Source of the DNA: Neovahlkampfia damariscottae
Lineage: Eukaryota; Heterolobosea; Selenaionea; Neovahlkampfiida; Neovahlkampfiidae
Direction: 5' to 3'
Assembly: GCA_016618085.1 (NCBI GenBank)
Contig: JABLTG010000008.1
Coordinates: forward strand, 177,872-241,871
DNA: 64,000 bases
Part shown: piece after piece, positions 10,726 through 22,222 of the stretch
How the letters are laid out: every line of letters starts with the position of its first letter
How positions within the stretch are numbered: position 1 is the first letter of the stretch
Notes under the pieces: generated by a model
Told to the model about the DNA's origin: nothing
What the model saw: only the letters and a program-made list of their open reading frames with translations
The model's database searches: none
Program-made: the position numbers and the translations under genes

Positions 10726-12368
10726 TTATTTTTTTTTTGTTTGAAAAATAAGTTTCAATTTTTCAAAGTTATCCATTGACAAGAAGTGTGGTTGATTCAT
10801 TATTGAAAATTCATCATCATGAGCATTTGAATGATGAATGAATAATTTAGTTGTGTTCTTTAATTCATATTTCACAACTTCCCAATCATTTTTTATATTC
10901 CTTGAATAATAATCAAATCCATTAATAGATGAAACACAAAATTCAAATTTTTGTGATTTTACTGAATAAAATGCTTGCAAATCTCCAAAAACGAAATTTT
11001 TTTCAAATTTTTCATCTTCACTTTTCCATTTTGCATTTTCTTTTGTATTATGGAAATAATGAATTAAATTATCTTTTCCAACAAAATAAATTCCTGTTTT
11101 CAGTGAGTCATCACCAAAATTTTCATCGATTCCACAAATAGATCCACCTGAAATTGGATAATTTTCAAAAGAACTACTATCAATAGACCAGATCCGATCA
11201 TCAACAAACATGTATACTAACCTTTCATTTGATTCATAAACTATTGCTGTATGATTTCTAAACTCTTCATAAAACATACATAAATCTCCAGTACAAGGAT
11301 ATTGATAAAATGATTTATAATCATGTCTCCAAAACTCATTAACATAAAAGTAATGAATATAATTATTTTCACCAATAAACATAACAGCACAGTGATCCCT
11401 TTGATGCTCATAAACAGCAGATATTTTCCCTTTCACTTTTCCTGCACTTTTGAAACTTGATTCATCAAATTTATATTCTTCATTATGAAAAAAGCAAAAT
11501 CCGAGATATCCTGATTCAGCCACGTAGAAAAATGAAAATTTTTCTCTTTGATGTTCAAAAACAGGTGAGAAATCTCCTTGTGATTTAAGAAATTTTCTTT
11601 TCATGATCCATGAATCATTAATCTTCTCAAGTAAAACAATATCACCTGTATTGATTTTGGCAATCATTGAATTGTTTTTTTCTTGAAGAACGATTTTGTT
11701 TTTATTGAATTGTGTAATGAATTGCTCTAATTCATTATTTTTTGATGGGTTTTCATCAAATGAAGAATTGATGGAATTTACAACTTTGTAAACTGTTGTT
11801 AGATCATCATGTGCAAAACTTAATTTGAGAAGGAATTTTGAAAATCCTAAATGGTTAAAAAAAATGTTGAAATTACTTGGAAATACTTGTTTTGGTTCAT
11901 TCAGTGCTTCTTGTAAAGATTTTAACTTTTGAAAATCCATTGAAATTCCAAAAGCATCATTTGTCTTTGTCAATGATTCTAAATTTAATTTTGTCAAATT
12001 TCTAATGTAAACAGTATAGGAATTTAACATAAAAGGTACCTAAATCAAGTTTTTTAATTTCCTTTTTTTGTTACAAATTTTTTGAAAACTTCACTGATTT
12101 TTGTCAAAGTTTCTACTTCTTTTTCAGATTTTTTGATATCTGTCAATTCTTTGATGAAATTTCCATGTAAAAAACCTATTTGTTTGTCTAAAATTTTTGT
12201 TATTTTTTTTTTAAACCTTCTCTTACAATTCACAAAAATATTTAGCAAGACATGTTTGGACAATAGTTTTTCTAATGGTTCGTAAAATGTGGTGATACAG
12301 TTTTGAAGAGTTTCTACATATTTTATTTCTTCGGTGATGAAACCCTCTAATTCTTCAGTTGAACTCAT
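10726..12368 (-). CDS. RhoGEF (DH domain) fused to lectin-like propeller repeats
   Basis: The exons are 12368-12075 and 12039-10726 (535 aa). The N-terminal half is a DH domain: ITEEIKYVETLQNCI, then YTVYIRNLT across the 35-nt intron, as in Rho guanine-nucleotide exchange factors. No PH domain follows. Residues about 290-480 instead hold about five repeats of 45-48 aa. Each has an aromatic core like FFYVAES-GYLGFCFF, VMFIGENNYIHYFY or IVYESNERLVYMF, resembling beta-propeller lectins of the fucolectin/PLL type. It should activate Rho/Rac GTPases. The propeller function is inferred from repeat pattern only. Confidence 0.75.
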
Positions 12369-12385
12369 TTAGCCAGAAGTTTTTG

Positions 12386-12390
12386 ATTGG
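12386..12390. promoter_or_regulatory. CCAAT box shared by divergent genes
   Basis: One ATTGG sits between start codons at 12368 (minus) and 12414 (plus), so a 45-bp interval serves both genes. Confidence 0.55.
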
Positions 12391-12413
12391 ATAATTGCAA
12401 AAAAGTTGTAAAT

Positions 12414-12785
12414 ATGAAACCATCACATTTCATTTTATTTTTTCTCTTATCTATAATTTTTTCAGAAGCAAAAGATCTAAAGGCTCAACTTGAAGATTGT
12501 CAAAACAGAAATAGAATTTTATTGGAAAAAATTACAAGTTTGGAAAAACAATCAACAAAAGAAATACAAATGTCAGGTATACAAAGAAGTGGATTCTTTT
12601 ATTTTTCTTTAAACGTTTTCACTGGAATTTTGACACTTTTTGCGATAATTTGTCCGTGTTCATTGATGTTCATCAGTGGAAATGATTATAGTTATGCTTA
12701 TATTTTTTGTTGTTATTGTTCACCATTTTATATTTTAGGAGGAATAATTCTTGGGTATTTGGTTCATTTTGGATATTTGGAGTAA
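12414..12785 (+). CDS. hypothetical secretory membrane protein
   Basis: A single exon encodes 123 aa. It has a signal peptide (MKPSHFILFFLLSIIFSEA), a short coiled coil (about 25-50) and two hydrophobic segments with a CCYC motif (about 65-118). I do not recognise the family. It shares its promoter interval with the RhoGEF gene. Confidence 0.65.
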   Translation: MKPSHFILFFLLSIIFSEAKDLKAQLEDCQNRNRILLEKITSLEKQSTKEIQMSGIQRSGFFYFSLNVFTGILTLFAIICPCSLMFISGNDYSYAYIFCCYCSPFYILGGIILGYLVHFGYLE

Positions 12786-13185
12786 ACAAAGAAAAACTCA
12801 GCACTCATGATCCATGGATGTGGGACAGTATATTTGTTTGATAATTAAAATAAAAAAATCAGATCTTGGTATCAGATAATCACAATCATTTCAACAATGA
12901 ATTTGAATTTTCCGGAGAATTTTTTTTTTATACATTTTACGGAAAATAAAAAGATTGATATTTCAATAGTTTAAATATCAATCAAGAAAAATATTGAGTG
13001 TTCTTGCAGTTTTTGTTTGTTGTTTGATGAACCAAAACGGGTGGAAATTGGGAAGGAAATTTTCCAAAATCGGTTTATAATGCTGAATTGGGTGATTCAA
13101 TTTCTGAATTTGGGTGTTCTAACACAAATTTGTCTATTTGTCATACCTATTTTGGAGAATTTTTTATCCAACCATCACTCACCGA
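12786..13185. other. intergenic, no gene seen
   Basis: A 400-bp AT-rich spacer precedes the RGS-START gene. The open frame that extends upstream of 13186 has no ATG and is not counted as coding. Confidence 0.5.
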
Positions 13186-15834
13186 ATGTCTTTTGTTAAA
13201 CAAAGCTTTGAGCTGAGTGATTATGTGATTCAGTTCAAGTCAGTGCTTTTAGTACCAGAAATTGCACAAGCTTTTTATCACTTTTTAAAACAAGAATACG
13301 CAACGGACAACTGGGATTTTATTTTAGAAGTAAACAAGTTACAAGAGTTGGCAAAAAAAAAAAATCCACAAAGATTGTTAAAACATGCAAAAAACATCTT
13401 TGCTACATATATCGAGACAAGTTCACCAAAAGAAATTCTTATAGGAAAAACTCAAAAAAAGTTTATCACTGAAGAAATCAAAAAACTTGGAAACAAAAAT
13501 TGGAACCTCAAAGTAGCTCCAAACGCTCTTTTTGAAGGCTTAAAGAACCTTGTTATGCTTGAATACAAAAACGACTCATTCAAAAGATTCTCAAAAGAAC
13601 CAGATTGTTTGAAACTTTTGGAAAAATATAAAAAAAATAGAAACGTACTTTTACCGCAACTTTCAATGGTGTTCAATTATAAAGACGAAGATTTTGATAT
13701 TACAACAACAGAAAAGAAGGATATAGCATTTTTAGATCGATTCATTTTGGATAATCCAAATTGGCAACTTATTTTCACAGATAAAAATCAAAAGACATCT
13801 GCATTTACATCAAAATGGAATTATCTTCCAAATGTTTCATTTTTATCAGATACTTATTTGAACATAAAATATCAAATGACTTTTGATTATTCACTTCAAG
13901 AAGTTGCTTGTGTTTTATTTTCAGGATATCAATACAACGATCCATTAGCTACAGATGTTAGAACTATTGAATATAAAAATAAAAGTCATGTCATTTTCCA
14001 ACAAACAACAAGCGTGGGAGCTCTAAAAGAATCAAGATTTAAAAGACTTATTTATACTGTTGATTATGATCCTGAAGAAAAAGTATTATCAGTAAGAGCG
14101 AAACCAACAAGAATTCCAGGTGCTCCTTTCTTAAAATCACATAATTATGAAATCACTGGAAAAAATGGAGAAGTAACTGGAAAAACAAAAGGAATTCAAT
14201 ATTTCACTTATTATATTTATAAATTGACTGCAGTTGGAGAAAAAAAGACTTTAGTTGAACAAGTTATTGCAGGTGATGTTGGTGGAAAAGGAATATCAAA
14301 CTCTCTAGCTGAAAAACGTCTCTTGGGAATCACCTCAAATCTTCACAAAAAATTAAAAGAATTAGGAGATAGAACTAAAATTAAAGATTTCAAATATGAA
14401 TTTAATGATTTATGGGAAGGTATTCCAAATGAACCACTTGGTAAATTAATTTATGATTTGGATATTGATAGTCAAGATGAAGAACACCAAAAGAAAATGG
14501 ATAAAAGAAATCAAGTTTTTGATTTATCAAATTTTGCTGTAAATTTCACAGCAATTAGAAAAAGAGATGTTGAAATTGTTTATTATAATTTCTTAAAATC
14601 TGAAACGAATACAATTTCTTGGGATTTCATTATTGATTTCTTAAAACTTCTTAAACTTCAAGCAAGAAAAAAAGAAGATCTAATGGACATGAAATTATCC
14701 GATATTGTCAAAACTTATTTTGACAAAGGAGCAAGAAAGAATTTAATGAATTTGTTTATTTTATCAACAAAGGATATTAAATCAGTTTTAGCAACAAGAC
14801 ATAATTCAACAAGATGTATTGATAATTTAAAGAAAATTTATGGAAGACTTAAATTAGAACATCAATTAGATTCATTTAAAAGATTCCAAAAAACACCAGA
14901 AGCAAAAGAAGTACTTTCAAAATATCAACATGATCCTGAAGTTATGTCTCCAATATTAGAATGTGTAACAATTTACAAAACTGAAGATTTTCAAAATACA
15001 ATCATTTCTGATAAGGATTTACATTTTTCAACTGAAATTTGTGGACATGCTTCAACATGGGATCAAATTTATTCAGATGATTATTCAACTATTTCTATTT
15101 CAAAAGTGAATTGGTTTCAAGATTGTAAATTCATCACTCCGACTCTTGTTTCTTTTGAATTGAAATACAAGTTCAATTATCCAATTGAACAAGTTGTAAA
15201 TGGATATCTTAATTTATCAAAATTCAATACAGTTGATCCAAATATCAGTAAAGTAAAATGTATCAATCATGTAAAAGAAACAAATGAAAGTTATGAATCT
15301 GTTGTTTTAAATTTTGATATGGTTTGGTTATGGAATACATCATTTATAAAAGAAAATGTTTGTACTTTGGCAATCAATGAAAATCAATTATTCTTCATTA
15401 GTAAACCTATTCAACCAAAAGATCAATTTTGGTTCAAAAAAGAAGATGATAACATTAAATATTTCCAATATGAAATTATTGCTTTAACCAAAAATACAGA
15501 TACTACAACAACTTTTCAACATATTATTTGTATTAATTCAAATGAAAAAATTGAATGGGATAAAAAAATGATTGAAAGAACAAAAGGTTTTTATGTCTCT
15601 GTAGAATCTAGTATCGCAAATTCACCTACTCAAATTGTAGATATGAAAGAAAAATATGAAAACGAAGAACCTTTGGGAAAATTACTTCTTTCTCTTGATC
15701 TTAATGATTGTCAAGTGAATGAAGTTTCTGAATCTGAAGAAGATACATTAAGCTCAAGATATGATATCAGATATGATTCAAACACTACATTTGATGACGA
15801 TGAATTAACATCAAATGATGAATTAACAAAATAA
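13186..15834 (+). CDS. tandem RGS-START / RGS-START protein
   Basis: A single exon encodes 882 aa, and the ATG at 13186 is the first in frame. RGS domain 1 spans about 8-160 (FYHFLKQEYATDNWDFI, then SFKRFSKEPDCLKLLEKY). A START-like lipid-binding domain follows (about 190-430). The pair is then repeated: RGS2 at about 450-590 (YYNFLKSETNTISWDFI, SFKRFQKTPEAKEVLSKY) and a second START-like domain (about 610-830). The tail is acidic. RGS domains accelerate GTP hydrolysis by G-alpha. START domains bind lipid. The internal duplication is obvious in sequence order and motifs. Confidence 0.8.
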   Translation: MSFVKQSFELSDYVIQFKSVLLVPEIAQAFYHFLKQEYATDNWDFILEVNKLQELAKKKNPQRLLKHAKNIFATYIETSSPKEILIGKTQKKFITEEIKKLGNKNWNLKVAPNALFEGLKNLVMLEYKNDSFKRFSKEPDCLKLLEKYKKNRNVLLPQLSMVFNYKDEDFDITTTEKKDIAFLDRFILDNPNWQLIFTDKNQKTSAFTSKWNYLPNVSFLSDTYLNIKYQMTFDYSLQEVACVLFSGYQYNDPLATDVRTIEYKNKSHVIFQQTTSVGALKESRFKRLIYTVDYDPEEKVLSVRAKPTRIPGAPFLKSHNYEITGKNGEVTGKTKGIQYFTYYIYKLTAVGEKKTLVEQVIAGDVGGKGISNSLAEKRLLGITSNLHKKLKELGDRTKIKDFKYEFNDLWEGIPNEPLGKLIYDLDIDSQDEEHQKKMDKRNQVFDLSNFAVNFTAIRKRDVEIVYYNFLKSETNTISWDFIIDFLKLLKLQARKKEDLMDMKLSDIVKTYFDKGARKNLMNLFILSTKDIKSVLATRHNSTRCIDNLKKIYGRLKLEHQLDSFKRFQKTPEAKEVLSKYQHDPEVMSPILECVTIYKTEDFQNTIISDKDLHFSTEICGHASTWDQIYSDDYSTISISKVNWFQDCKFITPTLVSFELKYKFNYPIEQVVNGYLNLSKFNTVDPNISKVKCINHVKETNESYESVVLNFDMVWLWNTSFIKENVCTLAINENQLFFISKPIQPKDQFWFKKEDDNIKYFQYEIIALTKNTDTTTTFQHIICINSNEKIEWDKKMIERTKGFYVSVESSIANSPTQIVDMKEKYENEEPLGKLLLSLDLNDCQVNEVSESEEDTLSSRYDIRYDSNTTFDDDELTSNDELTK

Positions 15835-15983
15835 TAATTTCTTTTAATTTTGTTTTTTTATTTTGTTGGTCTTTTTTTTCTACCAATCGAATGACTTCTT
15901 TCTACCAGAAAAAAAACTCCACCAAATAAGTTGTTTTCAGAAGAAGAAACTGAAATCATACAAGAACATTTTGTTTTCAAAAT

Positions 15984-16853
15984 ATGAAAAGAAACCTTGA
16001 AATTATTCCAAAAGATGAAGAAAATCAAAAAAAACAGAGAACTGTAGAAACTGTTGAGTTTTTACCAGAAATACTTCATCATATTCTTGAATACCTTGAA
16101 ATAAGACATCATGAATCATTTCTTAAAACTTCAAAATTGTTCTTTAACACTTTCAAAGAATCACCTTTTAGTTTTTCATACAAATTTCAAAATCATTTAT
16201 TGAAATTGAGTCGAGGTCAAAGAAGAGAATTTTTTGATCAAATTGAAAATATTATTGCAGATCAAAAAGAAAAAGATCAAAAAGAAGCCAAAAATGATAA
16301 TTTCAAAAAAAAATTAAAATACGCATTTGAGTGTTGTTATGATCGAACTAAAATTAAAGAAAGCTCAGTATTCATACCTGATAGATTTACTAATGAAAAT
16401 ATTGGAAAAATTGAAAAATTAATGGAAAATAGTGAATTGATCTCAATAGATGAAAAATCTGTTTTTCATTCTCACAGAGAATATTGTCAATTGTCTTATA
16501 CGGAGAATATTTCGGTAAAATTAAGCTCATTAATGGATAATATATTGTTTTATTATTCAATAGAATTTCCAGATCCTGATGATTTGAATCCAAACCCGGA
16601 AACTGAATATTTTATCGTCATTTGGAATAAAATCAGGTTGATTGATTTTGAACAAAATGAAAATGATTCAATTGTATCATTTGATGTTGATTTTACTGAA
16701 TTCAAGAAAGTTTTGAATGAGAAATGGTCAGACGATGAATTATTGGATTTTTTTAGCATGGTCGGCTCAACTTTTCTCAATGAAGTTGGAAGATCATTTG
16801 ATTTTTATTTAGTTTCATCAAAGGGCAACGAGGAAAATTTCTCCGGAAAATAA
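15984..16853 (+). CDS. F-box-like protein
   Basis: A single exon encodes 289 aa. An N-terminal basic segment (KKQRTVETVE) precedes an F-box-like motif at about 26-65 (FLPEILHHILEYLEIRHHESFLKTSKLFFNTF). The rest is charged and has no recognised repeats. It is probably a substrate adaptor of an SCF ubiquitin ligase. A CCAATC box lies at 15883-15888. Confidence 0.65.
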   Translation: MKRNLEIIPKDEENQKKQRTVETVEFLPEILHHILEYLEIRHHESFLKTSKLFFNTFKESPFSFSYKFQNHLLKLSRGQRREFFDQIENIIADQKEKDQKEAKNDNFKKKLKYAFECCYDRTKIKESSVFIPDRFTNENIGKIEKLMENSELISIDEKSVFHSHREYCQLSYTENISVKLSSLMDNILFYYSIEFPDPDDLNPNPETEYFIVIWNKIRLIDFEQNENDSIVSFDVDFTEFKKVLNEKWSDDELLDFFSMVGSTFLNEVGRSFDFYLVSSKGNEENFSGK

Positions 16854-16985
16854 ATTCATTTTTTCTCCAAATCCAGAGAACTTTTTGTCCAAATTCATCG
16901 ATAATTTTGACCAATTAATACTCACATTGCAGAAACCTCCAATCAAACATCTCATTGAACTCAACGGAAAAACAAATCAAGAAAA

Positions 16986-19028
16986 ATGTCCGAAACAAAA
17001 AAGTTGAAAGTAAAAATAATAGAAGCAAAGAACTTGGATAGGAAAGACTTTGATTCCAAATCCGCACTTTCAGATCCTTATGTACTTCTTTCTGTTGCTC
17101 CTAACCCAAACGAAAAACCAAATGAACAATTCCATCGAACAAAAGTTCAACAAAAAACTTTGAACCCAAAATTCAATGAATCTTTTGATTTAGAGTAAAA
17201 AAAAAAAAAAATTTTAAAAAATAAACTTCAAAGATTTACAACTGGCAAAGAAGTAATTGTGGTTCAATTATTCGATTTTGACCTCATTTTAGATGATACA
17301 TTAGGTCATGTTATCATTCCTCTCGAAAAATTATTTTTGCTCAAAGGAAAAAGTTATGATAAATGGTTTTACCTCTTGAATGCAAACTCCGACGCTAAAA
17401 TTAAACTCTCATTTACAGCTTATAATTTCGGCGAAAAAGACATCAAAAAACCACGAGAACAATACGATAATGAATTAGAAAAAGCGAGAATAGCAAGAAT
17501 TGAACAAAAAAAATCAAGAAAAGATATTCCGACAATATTAAAAGAATTTGAAGTTTCATTATTACAAATTCAAAAATTAAAAACTGAAAAAAGTTATGAA
17601 GAAGCTTTAGCTTTATCAACAAAAAAAATTGGCGAATTGATGGAGTATTATAGCACCAGACAAAAAGAAGTTATGAAAGTAATGGAAAATGCAATGGATT
17701 ACGGAATTGATATTGTAAAAGATCCTGAAATTAATTCACGTCATAAAGTTGAAAAAGTGATTATCACAGAAATTGGAAAGTTTCATTATGAATTAGGTAT
17801 GATTTATCATAAAATGGGTCAAGAAAAATTAGCTATTGGTGTATGGGAAAAAGCAGAAAAAGAATTTGATAGTTATGAATCATTTGAAGAATTAAACAAA
17901 ATGGAAGAAGATATTACATGTTTTAATTATGAATGTAAAAACAAAACACGTTTTCATGTTCCTGAAAAATATAAAAAAGTTAAATTTGATTCTTTATTAT
18001 TTGCCAGAACAGCAGTTCTTTCATCAATGTTTTTTTCATGGGTTTCATATGAAGATGATGTGAGATATTTATCAGGAAGAAAATTTTCAGAAGAATTAGG
18101 ATATAAAAGACTTGCTGGTTTAGGAGAATGGACAATTTCATCCGTTTTCAAAAATGAAAAAGGATTAATTTCATTCTTTGCTCTTTTTAGTGTTAATGTT
18201 GAATTAGGAGTTGTTGTATTAGCATTTAGAGGTTCTGAATTAGAAAACTTTCAAAAATGGGAAACTATAAAATCATGGCTTACAAATTTTGATATCATTA
18301 AAGACAAGTATAAATACTCAAATGGAAAAGTTCACAGAGGATTTCGTGATTTATATCTCTCAATGTCAGAAGAAATTGCACATCAATGTAATTTATATTT
18401 AAATGCTGGTTATACATTATTAATTACAGGTCATTCTGCAGGTGCTGCACAAGCAACTTTATGTGCAATGCATCTCAGAAGTATTTGTCAATACAAACAC
18501 AAAGATCAAATTTGTGTTTATACATTTGGTTCACCAAGAGTTGGAGATAAATCATTTGTCAAAGATTTCAATTCAAAATTCCCAGTTCCTCGTTATGTAA
18601 CTCAAATTGAACATTATACTGATATCATACCAACTGTACCTCCATATGAATTCGGTTTTGAACATTGTGGTATTGAACATATTGTTGTTGGTGATAAAGA
18701 TAATATTGGTAATCCAGATTCAATTCCAGGTGTTCATTATGTACTTGATAGTAAATTTTATAAAGATCATATTTCTGTTGGATGTCATTTTCAACAAGTT
18801 TATATGGATGGATTATTGAATGATCAAAATTTAGGACGTTTGTATAGAAAAAGAAAAAGTTCATTTTTTAATGATCTCTTTCCAAGTTCACCAATGTCAT
18901 TGAGTGAAACTGAATTGGAAGATATTATTGTTGAAGATGTAAGAAGAAATGCATCAGGTTCAAGTAGTAGAAGTGGTTCTCCTGTACCAAATCGTAAAAC
19001 TTCATCTCCAACTCCAAGAAAAAAATAA
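16986..19028 (+). CDS. C2-domain class 3 lipase
   Basis: The exons are 16986-17194 and 17234-19028 (667 aa). The C2 domain (about 1-130) binds membranes: LKVKIIEAKNLDRKDF, SDPYVLL and, after the intron, VVQLFDFDLILDD. A helical region (about 140-300) follows. The alpha/beta-hydrolase lipase-3 domain (about 330-570) has the nucleophile elbow TGHSAGAAQATL, FGSPRVGD and a C-terminal His region. The tail is Ser/Pro-rich. It is likely a Ca2+-recruited triacylglycerol/phospholipid lipase, like diacylglycerol lipases. CCAATC lies at 16939-16944. Confidence 0.85.
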
Positions 19029-19161
19029 AATTTTTAATTCTTATTACAAGATCAAGAGGTGTACTGTGTGGTTGTTTTTTCCTGAAGTAGTTTGTCTTGT
19101 AGGTGAACTTATAAATAAGATGGTTTTAATTGGTCTATTTCAGCTCAAGTTTGGTCACTCA

Positions 19162-19392
19162 ATGTCTGCAATTGATAACGCACAAAGTACAGACCCACTT
19201 AAATTAAAACATTATCTCAATTTAATGAACGCTTTAGCAGATGAAGGAAGGACTCAAGAAGCAATTGACATCGGAAAAAAAACATTTGACAACGCAATAG
19301 CTGATTTAGATAGTGTCTCAGAATCAGATTACAAAGATGCTACTTTGTACATGCAACTAATTCGTGATAAATTGAAAATGTTAATTGAATAA
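19162..19392 (+). CDS. 14-3-3 C-terminal mini-protein
   Basis: This single-exon 76-aa ORF has its own ATG and an ATTGG box about 30 bp upstream. Its second half reads FDNAIADLDSVSESDYKD then ATLYMQLIRDKL, which is the 14-3-3 signature of helices 8-9. The first half resembles helix 7. The N-terminal dimerisation helices and most of the phosphopeptide groove are absent. No upstream exon fits in the 130 bp after the lipase gene. It may be a truncated relic or a functional micro-14-3-3. Confidence 0.65.
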   Translation: MSAIDNAQSTDPLKLKHYLNLMNALADEGRTQEAIDIGKKTFDNAIADLDSVSESDYKDATLYMQLIRDKLKMLIE

Positions 19393-19665
19393 AAAGAAAT
19401 ACCACAACCTAAAAAAAAAATGTAAAAGAAATTGGTTAAACATTTCCAATTAGATTTTTTTTCATCTGTGAAGTTTAGTGTTGCATCACTTTTATTTAGT
19501 TTAACAAGAATTGCTCTTGGTGAGGACTTCTTTTTTTTTTCTTCCACAAAAGACATCTGTGAGTTGTTATTCGAAAAAAAAAAATACAAATTTTATCGGA
19601 GTTTTATTTCTTTTTGGACTCCAATAAAAACGTTCAAAAAAAAATCATCCAATCATTTACCGCAA

Positions 19666-20883
19666 ATGTTTGTTACATCCGTTGCTTACGATTATTACAA
19701 AAGTTATACAACAGCATTCATAGAAATCAATGGACAACCAGAAACAATCTTTGGAAAACCACCTACACACTATATCATTCCAATAATCAATGTCCTATCA
19801 GCAGTAGAAGGTTTTTGTTTTTTGACATTTTGGATATTTGTGCTTATTCATGTAAGAAAAAAAAAACTTTTAAAAAAAACAAAGCTTATAAATCAAGACA
19901 ATTTATTTTCAGTTATGGTTCCACTTTACATTTATTACTCTTTGATGTGTGTTGGTATGATTGCTTTATCAGTTTATTGGGTAATTATGATGGTAAAAAA
20001 AAAAAAAATTGAAATTGTGTATAGTTCAAATATGTACGTTCTATTGTTTGGATTTTAGCTTTTTTGATTGGATTGCCAATTATTTTTTTTTGTGTTTTAT
20101 TATTTTTTGGTTTACCTTTGTAAGTTGATTTTTTTGGTTTTTTATTTTTTTCAAGACTTACAGCTGTTTTATTTCCACTTCAAAAGGAAACTACAGCTTG
20201 GCAAACACCAACAATTTGGGATACAACTTTTTATATTTGTTTGACTTGTGTTGGAGCAACTTTAAAAGGATTTATTAGACCAACAGAAGATGATGAAAAT
20301 CCATATTCAACACAAAAATCACCGATTGTTGTCATTATTTTTTACTTTTTATTTTTATTTTTTTTTGTTGTTTGGATTTTCCTTTTCACATGTAAAGTAG
20401 ATCAAAGGTAAAAAAAAAAAAAAAAAATTTAAAGAATTTTAAAAGAGTACCATGGATTAATATTACATTTGATATCTACTGGTGGGTTATTATGCTTCCA
20501 TTCTTTTTTGGTTTATTGATTCCATTGGTTATTTTTTCAATTAAAGCAGCAATGGAATTTAAGACAATCATCAAACATGGACGTGATTCAAATGGTGACT
20601 CAATCTTTAAAGCTGTTCATTATACTGGTTTAATTACTTTCAGTGACTCCAACAAAATAATTGACATTTTTTTTTAGTTCTTTTAGTTGCACTTTCAGGA
20701 TTAATTGGGATTATAACATTCGAATACCCAGACTTAAAAATGCCAACATTTTTAACTGTTGTACCTTTAATTTTTGCATGGCTTTTAATCACGTTTTTAT
20801 CACTTTTACCATTTGTCAACTTTTTCCAAAAAAAAACTGCTTCTGGAAACAAAGGAAGAAGAGAAATGTTGACTGCTTTGTAG
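19666..20883 (+). CDS. multi-pass membrane protein, unknown
   Basis: Six exons (19666-19851, 19885-19992, 20025-20119, 20156-20407, 20446-20642, 20678-20883) give 347 aa. There are about eight hydrophobic helices. The first follows a short lumenal-type segment, and a loop (FIRPTEDDENPYST) lies in mid-protein. Intron 1 is frame-neutral, so retention would only lengthen a loop. CCAATC lies 13 bp before the ATG. I do not recognise the family. Confidence 0.7.
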
Positions 20884-21061
20884 ATTTCAAAAAGAAAAAA
20901 GAAATGAATATAAAAAAACGAATAAAAATTTATATTCAACTTTTAACAAAAAAAAAGAGTGAGGAATTGTTCCTCCAAATTATCTCAGTCTTGACACAAT
21001 GAAAGAGGTGAGCAGTCTGTGCAATAAAAAAAAAAAACTTAATCATAAAATAAAAATTTAT

Positions 21062-21925
21062 CTACATACATGAACTTTCAAATAAATTCATGTTTGGATC
21101 GTAATCCCAGTTCATATCTGAAATACTAGATAAAACGAAACTGATATCAGTTTCACCACTGGAAAAATCAAACAAATTTCCAGATTCTTGTTCAAGGGTA
21201 TTTTCTAACCATTCTCTTTCAACATTTTCATTCTTAACTGGAGTAATGGTGGAATGTCCGTCTTGGTCTTGATCTTTAATAAAAAAATCATTTAAATCAA
21301 AAGATTGATCGTCAAAGTTCAACGAGTATCTACTATATTCATCTTCATTTTGTTCTTCTTCATCAATTTGTTTTTCTTCGACTTTTTGATCAGAGAGTTG
21401 AATCACAAAAGTTGGAGTATCTTTAGTTGTTTCTTCTACTTTTACAACAGCTTCTTGCTCCTGAGATACAACGGTTTCAATTTTCTTTTTTTTATTTTCT
21501 GTTGTTGCACCACTAGAATCTCTCTTTCTCTTTTGATAGTTTTCGTCAGACATTCTCTTTAAAGTGGAATTCCAATGATTTTTAATCGAATTTGGTGTAC
21601 GTCCGACTAAAAGTTTGGAAATATTTGACCAAACATTACCAAGTTGTTTTTGAGCTGCGATGATGGTATCATCTTCATCTTTACTCCACCACTCTTTCTT
21701 CAAATTTGGGTCAAGGTGGTTTAAGTATCTCTCTCTACATTGTTTTCCTGATCTACCTGGTAAATTTTCGGCAATGAAGCTCCACTTCTTTGGTCCTAAA
21801 ATTTAAAAAAAAATGAAAAAAAAATTACCGTGATCTTTAATAGATTCCAATAAAATTTGGTCTTCTTCAATAGACCACAAACCTTTGAGATAGTTTTTAA
21901 GTTCTTTACGCTTCTTTTCTGGCAT
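21062..21925 (-). CDS. R2R3-type Myb transcription factor
   Basis: The exons are 21925-21829 and 21795-21062 (276 aa). Two Myb repeats are seen: [23 protein letters not shown] (joined across the intron), [15 protein letters not shown], then [18 protein letters not shown], and [12 protein letters not shown]. The tryptophan spacing is typical of DNA-binding Myb domains. The C-terminal half is acidic and Gln/Asp-rich, likely an activation region. The ATG at 21925 is chosen because an ATTGG box lies 60 bp upstream and no in-frame ATG precedes it. Confidence 0.85.
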
Positions 21926-22222
21926 ATAATTAATCTCTTTTTCCTTGATTGTAATGTAAGTGTTTTGTTCTTTTTTTTTTTGTGATTGGTCAGTTCCATG
22001 GAGATTTTCTGAATTTACCAATCACAGGAATTCGACGAAGAAAAGTCAACTAAATCTGGAAAAACAAAATTCTTATTTTAGTCGACAGAATTCAAAAAAG
22101 GTCAATGCAAAAATGATCACTTTTCCTCTTGCATTTTTGAAATTATCAAAATTTATTGTACCCATGTGCTTTTTCTGTAAAAATCCAACTTCAGATTCTA
22201 AATTTTTCGCGACAATTTTTCG

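Noticed and set aside
19852-19911. Reading straight through the first intron of the membrane-protein gene
   Set aside because: The frame is open, but the segment has a perfect 33-nt intron (GTAAGA to AAAG) of usual length and would add an odd poly-Lys stretch.
21935-22021. Upstream starts for the Myb gene (ATG within CCATGGAACTGACC and a GTG)
   Set aside because: The ATG is in another frame and the GTG extension encodes the promoter CCAAT region. The ATG at 21925 is the better start.
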